NCBI GenBank assembly: GCA_030595485.1
Contig: JAUVDE010000080.1
Span: 1 to 10,323, forward strand
Reading direction: 5' to 3'
DNA from: Draconibacterium sp.
GTDB taxonomy: Bacteria > Bacteroidota > Bacteroidia > Bacteroidales > Prolixibacteraceae
DNA: 10,323 nucleotides
This document shows, piece after piece, positions 1 through 6,626 of the stretch. The position numbers and the translations under genes are program-made. The stretch's first letter is position 1, and each line of letters starts with the position of its first letter. Under the pieces are notes generated by a model that made no database searches, was not told where the DNA came from, and was given only the letters and a program-made list of their open reading frames with translations.

Positions 1-662
1 GTTACTGAGACAAAGTTAGACATCCAGGTTGAACAGCAAAGTTCGCGGCCGCAGGGTCCAATTCCACCAATTCGTCCGGCTTCCTGGCGGGCACCAATTT
101 GTTTCATCTCAACTCGAATGCGGAAATTTTCGGCCAATACTTTAATCAGCACTCGAAAATCGACACGGCCATCGGCGATGTAATAAAATATAGCTTTGGT
201 TTTGTCGCCCTGGTATTCCACATCACCAATTTTCATGTTAAGTTCCAGATCATTTACAATCTGTCTGGAACGAATCATGGTTTTGTGTTCCAGCGAAATG
301 GCTTCTTTCCATTTGTCAATATCAACCGATTTAGCTTTGCGGTATACTTTGCGGTATTCGCCATTGTTGAACGTAACCTTGTGGCGTTTCATTTGATCGA
401 ACACCAATTGACCCATTAACGAAATAATGCCAATGTCGTGGCCCGGGCTGCCTTCAACAGCTATCAAGTCGCCAACACTCAGCTTCAAATTATTTACATT
501 TCGGTAGTAATCTTTACGTGTGTTTTTAAAACGTACCTCAATAATGTCATCGAATTTGTAGGCCGGTTGAACGTCACCAAGCCAATCGGTAACCAATAGT
601 TTTCCACAGGCTCCTTTTTTTTTCTGGCAAATTCCTCTATCTATGGTGTTAACTTTTTGCAT
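1..662 (-). CDS. ricT: RicT / PSP1-domain protein (YaaT family), C-terminus cut by window edge
   Basis: Reading the minus strand from an ATG at 660-662 gives 220 uninterrupted residues that run off the left edge; an in-frame TAA lies seven codons upstream of the ATG. The protein begins MQKVNTIDRG and carries the PSP1/RicT hallmarks: VEGSPGHDIGII (about 69-80), a central basic stretch, and IGGIGPCGRELCC (about 198-210). Cysteines at 204, 209 and 210 match the conserved cysteines of this family, and two more lie at 12 and 19. In Bacillus subtilis RicT works with RicA and RicF in an Fe-S-containing complex that assists RNase Y-dependent mRNA maturation; the partners in Bacteroidota are unclear, so an RNA-processing role here is inference. 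It follows holB on the same strand after a 117-base gap. From recollection of Bacteroidota gene order, the gliding gene gldH may lie beyond the edge. Identification is firm; exact function is not. Confidence 0.9.
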   Translation of the reverse strand, partial: MQKVNTIDRGICQKKKGACGKLLVTDWLGDVQPAYKFDDIIEVRFKNTRKDYYRNVNNLKLSVGDLIAVEGSPGHDIGIISLMGQLVFDQMKRHKVTFNNGEYRKVYRKAKSVDIDKWKEAISLEHKTMIRSRQIVNDLELNMKIGDVEYQGDKTKAIFYYIADGRVDFRVLIKVLAENFRIRVEMKQIGARQEAGRIGGIGPCGRELCCSTWMSNFVSV

Positions 663-709
663 ATTTTGTACTGACGCAATTTATCTGGTTAAGATAAACA
701 TTTCGGGCA

Positions 710-717
710 CAAAAGTA
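710..717 (-). promoter_or_regulatory. Candidate -7 element (TACTTTTG) for ricT
   Basis: On the minus strand this octamer matches the Bacteroidota sigma-ABfr consensus TAnnTTTG exactly. Transcription would start a few bases downstream, leaving about 40 bases of leader before the ATG at 662. No clear TTTG -33 element lies at the usual spacing; the region there reads TTTACCC. The match suggests ricT can be transcribed separately from holB. A single octamer in AT-rich DNA can occur by chance. Confidence 0.35.
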
Positions 718-779
718 ATGATTAATGCTTAATTGATGGGTAAATGCTTGGTTTTTAAATTGAATCTAAAAAGGGAAGC

Positions 780-1904
780 CTAGCGTTTAATTAAACGAAC
801 CATTCGTAAAGCGGTATCCATAAATACAATTCGTGGATTTCCATTCATCGAAATGTGTTTAATGGCCAGTTCAAATTCATCGGCAAAAGCCACAATGTTT
901 CGTTCGTTAATAAAAGGAGCAAACTTTTTTCCCCAAGTTTTTTCATCGCGGTTCATATAAACAATTTCGCTGTGGTTCATATTCGAAACAAAGTACTCGC
1001 GCACCAAACGTAGTGCTTCGGTAAAATAGGCCTTCTGTTTGTCGCGCCCAATTTTTGCCATTTCGTCGGCCCAGCCAATTAAATCGCTAACCTGGCGGGT
1101 GTAGGCAAAACGCATCATCTCCTGAAACTTCTGGAAATAGAATTGTTCATCGTCACCCGGAGTTAAATATTCTAATGCACGAATGTAACTTCCCGAGGCT
1201 AAATGAACGGCATCAGGAACAATCTGCGGGTCAATGTCTTCAATAGTTAGAAGTGCGTTTTTTAAAGCGTCATTATCAACAAATGGGAATTTTACCAATT
1301 GTGCGCGCGAACGAATGGTACCAATAACTCCTTCTTCATTTTCAGTAACTAAAACAAAAAGGGTTTTACTTGGTGGCTCTTCAATCATTTTTAAGAGCTT
1401 GTTTGAGCATGCAATGTTCATTTTTTCGGGCAACCAAATAATCATCACCTTAAATTCCGACTCAAACGATTTCAAGTTTAGTTTTCGCAAAATCGATTCG
1501 CTTTCGCGCTCATAAATTTCACCTTGCGCATTGCCGGCATCAATATGACCTAACCAGCTACTCAATTGAAAATACGGACTGTCGAGTACCTTTTCGCGCC
1601 ACTTAGGTAAAAAATCGTCGCTAACCGGTTTGTTAAACTGCTTTGCGTTAAAAATAGGAAAGACAAAATGTAAATCGGGGTGAGCCAGCTTTTGGTATTT
1701 GTGGCAACTTGGGCAGGTGCCACACGAATCTTCATTGCTGCGGTTTTTACACGAAATATATTGTGCATAAGCCAAAGCCATTGCTAGTTTACCGGTTCCC
1801 GAGTGCCCCGAAAATAACTGTGCATGACTAATTCGCTCTTCCTTTACCGAACGAATCAAGCGCTTTTTTATCTCCTCTTGTCCAATTACATCTTTAAAAA
1901 ACAT
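780..1904 (-). CDS. holB: DNA polymerase III subunit delta-prime (clamp loader)
   Basis: The product is 374 residues, starting MFFKDVIGQE. The frame stays open ten codons upstream to 1934, but the family begins at F-x-D-V/I-I-G-Q, so I chose the ATG at 1902-1904. Delta-prime is a non-catalytic AAA+ subunit of the complex that loads the beta sliding clamp during replication. Visible landmarks are a P-loop-like GHSGTGK (33-39), followed by Leu instead of Ser/Thr; a zinc module C-x8-C-x2-C-x2-C (Cys 52, 61, 64, 67); the segment LPEKMNIACSNKLLKMIEEPP (158-178, Walker B region and LLK-EEPP helix); and IRSRAQ (197-202), equivalent to the SRC arginine-finger motif but with Ala for Cys. The altered P-loop and the zinc module separate it from DnaX (tau/gamma). 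It is transcribed divergently from pgk, with ricT next downstream. No strong terminator follows it. Confidence 0.93.
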   Translation of the reverse strand: MFFKDVIGQEEIKKRLIRSVKEERISHAQLFSGHSGTGKLAMALAYAQYISCKNRSNEDSCGTCPSCHKYQKLAHPDLHFVFPIFNAKQFNKPVSDDFLPKWREKVLDSPYFQLSSWLGHIDAGNAQGEIYERESESILRKLNLKSFESEFKVMIIWLPEKMNIACSNKLLKMIEEPPSKTLFVLVTENEEGVIGTIRSRAQLVKFPFVDNDALKNALLTIEDIDPQIVPDAVHLASGSYIRALEYLTPGDDEQFYFQKFQEMMRFAYTRQVSDLIGWADEMAKIGRDKQKAYFTEALRLVREYFVSNMNHSEIVYMNRDEKTWGKKFAPFINERNIVAFADEFELAIKHISMNGNPRIVFMDTALRMVRLIKR

Positions 1905-1907
1905 GTG

Positions 1908-2047
1908 GCAAAAATAACAAATACCAAATACCAAATACCAAATAAGCTCCGATATTCAAAAATTCAATGTTCAAAATTCGAATTTAAAGAATTTGAGGTT
2001 TGTGTTTTGATTATTATTTGAGATCTGGAAATTGTTATTTGGTGCTT
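1908..2047. repeat. AT-rich imperfect inverted-repeat region with tandem heptamers
   Basis: The spacer between holB and pgk is not random. Three tandem copies of the heptamer ATACCAA start at 1921 and are followed by AATAAGCTCC. A perfect 12-base palindrome, AAATTCGAATTT, sits at 1974-1985. The right flank (about 1986-2047), read in reverse complement, is rich in the same CCAAATAA-type words as the left flank: the left flank read backwards gives TTATTTGGTATTTGG and TTGTTATTT, and the right flank gives TTATTTGAGATCTGG and TTGTTATTT. The whole therefore looks like a degenerate palindrome centred on the 12-mer. It resembles dispersed intergenic repeats that I recall from other Bacteroidota genomes, but that is unverified memory. 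No reading frame in it looks like a gene. Confidence 0.4.
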
Positions 2048-2095
2048 AAACGGAGGTTACCTCAACATTAAATTACGGCTATCCTTAAATACCCC

Positions 2096-2127
2096 CTGTT
2101 TTTTGGATGCATTAATTTTTAACTTTG
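2096..2127 (+). promoter_or_regulatory. Candidate pgk promoter
   Basis: TAACTTTG at 2120-2127 matches the Bacteroidota -7 consensus TAnnTTTG exactly and lies 36 bases upstream of the pgk ATG, giving a leader of about 30 bases. The -33 element is less clear. CTG at 2096-2098 has a suitable 21-base spacing but is one base off TTG; TTTG at 2102-2105 is only 14 bases away. The leader AAAAAATATAATATC has no Shine-Dalgarno sequence, as is usual in this phylum. Confidence 0.5.
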
Positions 2128-2163
2128 GTTGATTTTTCAAAAAAACATAAAAAATATAATATC

Positions 2164-3360
2164 ATGCAAACTATTAGCAGCTACGATTTTAAGGGTAAAA
2201 GAGCTCTTATTCGCGTTGACTTTAACGTGCCTTTAAACGAGAAATTTGAGATTACTGACGATACGCGTATGCGTGCGGCGCTTCCTACAATTAAAAAAAT
2301 TATTGAAGGCGGTGGTTCTCCAATTATCATGTCACACCTTGGTCGTCCGAAAAACGGACCAGAGGCTAAATTCTCGTTAAAACCATTGGTAAATCATTTG
2401 TCGGAATTATTGGGTGGTGCAACAGTAAATATTGCTCCCGACTGTATTGGCGACGAAGTAAAAGCCATGGCTGAAAACGTTAAGTCGGGTGAAGTTCTTA
2501 TTCTTGAGAACCTTCGTTTTTACAAAGAAGAAACAAAAGGTGACGAGGGTTTTGCTGCTAAATTAGCTGAAAACGGCGACTGCTGGGTTAACGATGCTTT
2601 TGGTACTGCACACCGTGCGCACGCTTCTACAGCTGTAATTGCTAAATTTTTCCCGAACGATAAAATGTTTGGTTTCTTAATTGAAAGCGAAGTTAAAAGT
2701 CTTGACAAGGTTGTTAAAGAACCACAGCGTCCGTTAACTGCAATTATGGGTGGAGCAAAAGTTTCATCGAAAATTACAATCATCGAAAACTTGTTGGATA
2801 AAGTTGACAACCTGATTTTAGGTGGTGGAATGACTTACACTTTTGTGAAAGCAAATGGTGGTGAAGTTGGAGGTTCAATTTGTGAAGATGAATTTATCGA
2901 TACTGCAAAAAATATTCAAAAGTTAGCTAAAGAAAAAGGTGTTAACCTTGTAATTGCCAGCGATGTTTTGGCAGCTGATGACTTTAGTAATGATGCAAAT
3001 ACTAAAATTCTTGCAGCAGACGCAATTCCTGAAGGATGGCAAGGTTTAGATGCGGGTCCTGATAGTATTGCTAAAATGAAAGAAGTTATTGAAAACTCGG
3101 GTACAATTCTTTGGAACGGTCCTGTTGGGGTTTTCGAAATGCCAACTTTTGCTGAAGGTTCGAAAGCAATTGGTACTGCCATTGTTGAGGCAACTAAAAA
3201 AGGTGCTTTCTCGCTTGTTGGTGGTGGCGACTCGGTTGCATGTGTAAACCAGTTTGGTTTTGCCGATGGTGTTTCGTACATATCAACTGCAGGTGGTGCA
3301 TTGTTGGAATATCTTGAAGGAAAAGTTCTTCCTGGTATTGCTGCTGTGAGAGGAGAATAG
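2164..3360 (+). CDS. pgk: Phosphoglycerate kinase
   Basis: The product is 398 residues, the usual bacterial length. It is a cytoplasmic glycolytic enzyme transferring phosphate between 1,3-bisphosphoglycerate and ADP to give 3-phosphoglycerate and ATP. The frame is open 13 codons upstream to 2125, but MQTISSYDFKGKRALIRVDF aligns with the normal family start, so I place the ATG at 2164. Motifs run in the expected order: RVDFNVP (17-23), SHLGRP (57-62), ENLRFYKEE (115-123) and NDAFGTAHRAHAS (143-155) in the N-terminal substrate domain; GGAKVSSK (196-203), GGGMTYTF (220-227), LWNGPVGVFE (316-325) and the nucleotide-loop GGGDS (353-357) in the C-terminal domain. No key residue appears to be missing. 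The gene stands alone, divergent from holB and convergent with the CotH gene. Its heavy use of GGT, GCT and CGT codons fits high expression. Confidence 0.98.
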   Translation: MQTISSYDFKGKRALIRVDFNVPLNEKFEITDDTRMRAALPTIKKIIEGGGSPIIMSHLGRPKNGPEAKFSLKPLVNHLSELLGGATVNIAPDCIGDEVKAMAENVKSGEVLILENLRFYKEETKGDEGFAAKLAENGDCWVNDAFGTAHRAHASTAVIAKFFPNDKMFGFLIESEVKSLDKVVKEPQRPLTAIMGGAKVSSKITIIENLLDKVDNLILGGGMTYTFVKANGGEVGGSICEDEFIDTAKNIQKLAKEKGVNLVIASDVLAADDFSNDANTKILAADAIPEGWQGLDAGPDSIAKMKEVIENSGTILWNGPVGVFEMPTFAEGSKAIGTAIVEATKKGAFSLVGGGDSVACVNQFGFADGVSYISTAGGALLEYLEGKVLPGIAAVRGE

Positions 3361-3374
3361 AATATAAGGCATAG

Positions 3375-3410
3375 AAAAAATGCCTGAAATTAGTTTTTCA
3401 GGCATTTTTT
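3375..3410. terminator. Bidirectional intrinsic terminator between pgk and the CotH gene
   Basis: A perfect hairpin has its left arm at 3375-3389 and right arm at 3396-3410, with a six-base loop. The core TGCCTGAAA pairs with TTTCAGGCA, and it is flanked by A6 on the left and T6-7 on the right, so a U-tract follows the stem whichever strand is read. It begins 14 bases after the pgk stop and lies 23 bases beyond the stop of the convergent minus-strand gene, so it probably ends both transcripts. Confidence 0.9.
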
Positions 3411-3433
3411 TGTGCACATAACTTTGTTTAATT

Positions 3434-5626
3434 TTATCTCACCACTAATTTATTAGTTTCCGTTTTGCCATTTTCAAAAGTTGTTTTTGCAATGTACACA
3501 CCAGTATTTAATTGCTGAATGTTTAATTGAATTGAGCTTGAGTATTCATTTGCTTTTTCAATTCTTAAGCGGCCCGAATAATCGTATATTTTAACATTGA
3601 CGATTTTAATATTGGATTCGATATGAAGAATTTCTGAAGCAGGATTTGGATATAAGGTAAACGATGACGCATTTGCAAGTATTTTGACGCCGGTAATACA
3701 GCTACCGCGACTCCCCACCATATTATTATCCAGCCATGTTAATCGTAATGAAATCCAATTTTTCAAACGACTAACTTCTTCATTATAGGTTTGTGCCGGC
3801 GATTCAACTTCAGGTGCTCCTGTTCTGACTCCTAATATATCCCAGCGGGTAAAGTGTCCTTTTTGAGAATCACTTACCAAGTTGTAAATCGAATCTATTT
3901 TATGCTCCAGGCTTTCATCGGACAATATGCCCTCACGCAACTCAAAATAACGGCAATTAACTTTATTCGCAAATGCCGGATCTTGTAATAGACGCACATA
4001 CCAACCGGGGGAAGCGGTTTGATAGCAGTCGTTAATTTTATAAGCCCACCCTGAGCCATCGGTTTGTTTAAAAATATAACAGTCATTAATGTTTTTCCAA
4101 GCCCAATCAAAATCCCAAACCGGTCCAGCTTCTATTAAACCACCTTTGCTGTCTTTGTCTTTATGGAAATAACGGCTTTTCTTGTAACCATCAACATTTC
4201 GTGCCAACTCGTTTAATAAAAAGTAATCGATAAACGATGAGTCATTTATATATGAATTGTATTTATTCGCAAAATCTGCTTGATTCATTACAAACTGAAA
4301 TTCATCAACGTGCGATTTAAGATATTCGCGCTGGGAACCCAGGATATCATCGTAATCAGGGTAATAAAAAACAAAGCGGGTAGTATAATTTGGGTGGTCA
4401 ATAGGACTGTAATTCGATTGCCAGCCATCAAATCCTTGGTTGTAATCTACTTTAAAAATATAACCTCCGGTAAGTTCATCTCCTTGATTATCGTCCAGTT
4501 TAAGTTTTGCTATATCAACCCGGTTTTTATCTCGTTTTATCTTTTCGCAAAGCAAATAAATCCCCTGATACTCTTCATTTATTACAACATCAACCACCCT
4601 GTTTCGTACCGAGTAGTGTCCCATCTCACGAAACAGATCAAAGGAAATGGAATTTCTCATTAGTGTCTTATCGTTGTAATGCGAAAGCAAAATCCAATCG
4701 TTTTCTTCGGGCATTCCTAAAATCGAAACATTATTGTTCGAACCATCTTCATTTCTTGTTTCAAACAAATATGGTCTTTGTGGATAATTAAAAGAAGATG
4801 CCCCACGGCGCTCAATACCAATTTTTCCATTATAAATATTAGGTACGTCGGTCAAATTATTTTTGTCACTGTTTTCGTAATGAATAATTTTAAAATCGGC
4901 AGTTATTTTGGGTTCATCTACAATTGTACCTCCGTTGGTATTGATAATAAGTAAGGGAAGATTTGATCCATTAAAATTAAACGGCGGAGTAAACCAATTT
5001 GGATTTGCCAAGTAACGAGTTTGCTCATCAGATATTCCGACTGAAAAGAAAATATTGGAACTCATATCAGAAGAGCCAGCCGTGAGATTATGCACCTGAA
5101 TTGCCATAACATTTTCACCTTCCAACAGAATTGGTGAAAGTTTATCTAATGAAATTGTAAAAGCCTCTGGCAATCCACCGGCGAACATTTTTGCTTCGTG
5201 ATTATTTGTTGAAACTTGCGTTGCTCCCGGGAAATCTCCTAAAAGCCCCGCCGATCGTGCTATTTCAACACCATTAATATAAGCCACAAATGCATCGTCG
5301 TAATCAACGTTTAATACTGCTTCGGTAATTTCATCTATCTCGTTTAAGTTGAAAGATGTGCGCATACAAACCGAGATACATTTTTCGATGCTTGTATTAT
5401 CGTCGTCGTCACCATAACCAATACCTCCTTTTCCAGCTCGCCAGTTTGTGTCGTCAAAATCTTTGTCGCGCCAATTTGACGCCGGCGTTCCTTCCTCACT
5501 GGTAAAATAACTAAAAGTAGTATCGGCGTAAAAAATGGTTTCCCAATGATTTGTTTGTGCAAAACTTTGAAAAAAGGAACCTAGCAATATAATCGTAAAT
5601 GTAAAAAAGACCGTATATTGTTTCAT
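3434..5626 (-). CDS. Secreted CotH kinase-family protein with T9SS C-terminal sorting domain
   Basis: The product is 730 residues. Residues 1-23 form a Sec signal peptide (basic start, hydrophobic core, SFAQ cleavage region). About 27-200 look like a beta-sandwich, with FDDTNWRAGKGGIGYGDDDD and AYINGVEIARS resembling the jelly-roll modules that often precede CotH domains. About 224-632 is the CotH kinase fold: GIERRGASSFNYPQR (270-284), INEEYQGIYLLCEKIK (349-364), NELARNVDGYKKSRYF (472-487) and GPVWDFDWAW (501-510), whose aspartates are the likely metal and catalytic region. About 651-730 is a type A T9SS sorting domain: LYPNPASEILHIES, KIYDYSGR, LNTGVYI and a final KLVVR. Bacillus CotH is a spore-coat kinase; the substrate of this non-spore, surface-exported relative is unknown. 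The gene is monocistronic, convergent with pgk and divergent from the cysteine-protein gene. Domain calls are strong; kinase activity is inferred. Confidence 0.88.
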   Translation of the reverse strand: MKQYTVFFTFTIILLGSFFQSFAQTNHWETIFYADTTFSYFTSEEGTPASNWRDKDFDDTNWRAGKGGIGYGDDDDNTSIEKCISVCMRTSFNLNEIDEITEAVLNVDYDDAFVAYINGVEIARSAGLLGDFPGATQVSTNNHEAKMFAGGLPEAFTISLDKLSPILLEGENVMAIQVHNLTAGSSDMSSNIFFSVGISDEQTRYLANPNWFTPPFNFNGSNLPLLIINTNGGTIVDEPKITADFKIIHYENSDKNNLTDVPNIYNGKIGIERRGASSFNYPQRPYLFETRNEDGSNNNVSILGMPEENDWILLSHYNDKTLMRNSISFDLFREMGHYSVRNRVVDVVINEEYQGIYLLCEKIKRDKNRVDIAKLKLDDNQGDELTGGYIFKVDYNQGFDGWQSNYSPIDHPNYTTRFVFYYPDYDDILGSQREYLKSHVDEFQFVMNQADFANKYNSYINDSSFIDYFLLNELARNVDGYKKSRYFHKDKDSKGGLIEAGPVWDFDWAWKNINDCYIFKQTDGSGWAYKINDCYQTASPGWYVRLLQDPAFANKVNCRYFELREGILSDESLEHKIDSIYNLVSDSQKGHFTRWDILGVRTGAPEVESPAQTYNEEVSRLKNWISLRLTWLDNNMVGSRGSCITGVKILANASSFTLYPNPASEILHIESNIKIVNVKIYDYSGRLRIEKANEYSSSIQLNIQQLNTGVYIAKTTFENGKTETNKLVVR

Positions 5627-5644
5627 CAGATATTTTTTTGAAGT

Positions 5645-5659
5645 TGGCTAAAGTAGCCA
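5645..5659. promoter_or_regulatory. Perfect inverted repeat TGGCTA-AAG-TAGCCA upstream of the CotH gene
   Basis: Six-base arms pair perfectly across a three-base spacer, 18 bases before the CotH start codon. On the minus strand the repeat contains TACTTTAG, one base away from a TAnnTTTG -7 element, so it could be a regulator site over that gene's promoter. This is suggestive only. Confidence 0.3.
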
Positions 5660-5688
5660 TTTTGAAAAATTTCCGTGTATTTTAATAA

Positions 5689-5705
5689 TATGTTTCAGAA
5701 ACATA
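5689..5705. promoter_or_regulatory. 17-base perfect palindrome TATGTTTC-A-GAAACATA just before the cysteine-protein start
   Basis: Eight-base arms pair perfectly around a single central A. The right end is six bases before the ATG at 5712. The left half, TATGTTTC, differs from a TAnnTTTG -7 element only in its last base. It could be an operator for a dimeric regulator that blocks transcription or initiation of the downstream pair. With a one-base centre it is less likely to work as an RNA hairpin. Confidence 0.4.
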
Positions 5706-5711
5706 ATAGAA

Positions 5712-6140
5712 ATGACATCAAAAGCCGACCTCGTTGAAGAACGTTTCTCTGAAGTAAACTGTGCACAAACTGTTTTTAGTCTTTATGCAAAAGACTTGGG
5801 AATTGATGAAGAAATGGCCTTGAAAATTTCAAGTGGTTTTGGTGGCGGCATGGCTTGTGCCGAAACCTGCGGCGCTGTAACCGGTTCGTACATGGTTATT
5901 GGAATGCGACATAGACATGCTGTTTCTGGCTCTGAGGCTAAAGCTGCAACAAAGCTAAAAGTAGTGGAATTTAATACGAAATTTACAGCGGAACATGGTT
6001 CATTAATTTGCAAAAAACTAACTGGTTACGATATCTCAAAACCTGCAGAGGCTGAAACTGCAAGAGAAATAGGTGTATTTAAAAATAAATGCCCCATGTT
6101 TATTAAAACAGCATGCAACTTACTTGAAAAAAACTTTTGA
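5712..6140 (+). CDS. C_GCAxxG_C_C family putative redox protein
   Basis: The product is a 142-residue cytoplasmic protein with no signal peptide or membrane segment. It matches the C_GCAxxG_C_C family: NCAQTVF (16-22), SGFGGGMACAETCGAVTG (41-58, holding the CGAxxG core and a C-x3-C pair), SLICKKLTG (97-105) and NKCPMFIKTACNLLE (125-139). All six cysteines (17, 49, 53, 100, 127, 135) fall at or near expected family positions, implying metal or Fe-S binding or thiol redox chemistry. No precise reaction is established for the family to my knowledge. The ATG at 5712 gives the usual short helix before the first NCAQ motif; no Shine-Dalgarno sequence is visible. The next gene starts 49 bases downstream on the same strand, so the two are probably cotranscribed. 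A 17-base palindrome lies just upstream. Confidence 0.88.
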   Translation: MTSKADLVEERFSEVNCAQTVFSLYAKDLGIDEEMALKISSGFGGGMACAETCGAVTGSYMVIGMRHRHAVSGSEAKAATKLKVVEFNTKFTAEHGSLICKKLTGYDISKPAEAETAREIGVFKNKCPMFIKTACNLLEKNF

Positions 6141-6189
6141 ACCGAAAGCAGGTTGTTTTTGTTTCAATACAAACTTAAAATAGAAAAAA

Positions 6190-6378
6190 ATGAAATGTAA
6201 TGTGGGATCGGTTGATAGATTATTGCGAATAGTATTTGGTTTAGGAATTGCCATTTTGGGTGTTATTTTTGATAGTTGGTTAGGATTAATTGGTATCATT
6301 CCGTTGGCTACAGGATTGTTTAGTTTTTGCCCGGCATATTTACCCTTTAAATTCTCGACCACTAAAAATAATAAATAG
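6190..6378 (+). CDS. Small YgaP-like (DUF2892) inner-membrane protein
   Basis: The product is 62 residues. It starts MKCNVGSVDRLLRI, the typical opening of DUF2892/YgaP-type transmembrane proteins (M-x-x-N-V-G-x-x-D-R-x-x-R). Two closely spaced hydrophobic helices follow (about 13-27 and 30-46), then SFCPAYLPF, matching the family's G-x-C-P-x-Y ending, and a short basic tail. In YgaP this membrane module is fused to a rhodanese sulfurtransferase; here it stands alone, as is common in Bacteroidota. Cysteines at 3 and 47 could take part in thiol chemistry, but this is inference. It lies 49 bases after the cysteine-rich protein gene with no terminator between them, suggesting a two-gene sulfur or redox operon. 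Family assignment is good; function is unknown. Confidence 0.85.
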   Translation: MKCNVGSVDRLLRIVFGLGIAILGVIFDSWLGLIGIIPLATGLFSFCPAYLPFKFSTTKNNK

Positions 6379-6626
6379 AAAATTATTGTAGTCATGTGAC
6401 AAGTGATCGGATTTATTTGCTTGCTTTTTTATTTCGATTAGAATTTATACAGAATAGCTCAAATTGTTTTACGACGAAAACTGTGGTCTTTTTTAACATT
6501 AATTGTGCGAAAAAACCGATAATGGTACTTCTCTTGTACAAGAATAGGCTAACTGTGTTATTGACACTAAGTTAGTGGGTTATAAAGAAAAATAAGTATT
6601 TTTACTACGCTATAAACTAAATATCT
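6379..6626 (+). promoter_or_regulatory. Gene-free spacer upstream of the beta-mannosidase with two palindromes
   Basis: No coding frame here looks real. Two perfect palindromes stand out: the 12-base TCTTGTACAAGA at 6532-6543, and CACTA-AGT-TAGTG at 6565-6577. They lie 83 and 49 bases before the mannosidase ATG, so either could be an operator. TTGACA at 6561-6566 overlaps the second. I could not find a convincing TAnnTTTG element, nor a clear terminator for the preceding gene. Confidence 0.3.

Noticed and set aside
45..52. A NotI site (GCGGCCGC), which might suggest a cloning junction or vector sequence.
   Set aside because: It lies within the codons of the conserved RicT motif GPCGRELCC and the reading frame continues through it, so it is natural coding sequence.
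99..419. A plus-strand open frame of 106 codons near the left edge.
   Set aside because: It lies wholly antisense to the clearly identified RicT gene, and its translation has no recognisable motif.
784..797. 14-base palindrome CGTTTAATTAAACG at the end of holB, considered as a terminator or operator.
   Set aside because: It encodes the last codons of holB, its possible stem is only five AT-rich pairs, and the T-run on the minus strand is more than ten bases away.
1909..1916. TATTTTTG on the minus strand, an exact TAnnTTTG match, considered as the holB promoter.
   Set aside because: It ends four bases before the holB ATG, which would leave almost no leader; it is more likely chance in an AT-rich tract.
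1920..1944. Regularly repeated ATACCAA units, considered as a CRISPR or iteron array.
   Set aside because: There are only three contiguous seven-base units with no spacers, no cas gene and no replication initiator gene.
2916..3281. A long minus-strand open frame opposite pgk.
   Set aside because: It is a shadow of the strongly conserved pgk frame, and its translation shows no signal, domain or sensible start context.
4280..4791. Two overlapping plus-strand open frames opposite the CotH gene.
   Set aside because: Both are antisense to a well-supported multi-domain gene, and their translations are low-information hydrophobic and basic stretches.
6561..6586. TTGACA followed by TATAAA, considered as a sigma-70 promoter for the mannosidase.
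   Set aside because: The spacer is 14 bases instead of about 17, and Bacteroidota primary sigma factors use TAnnTTTG instead.
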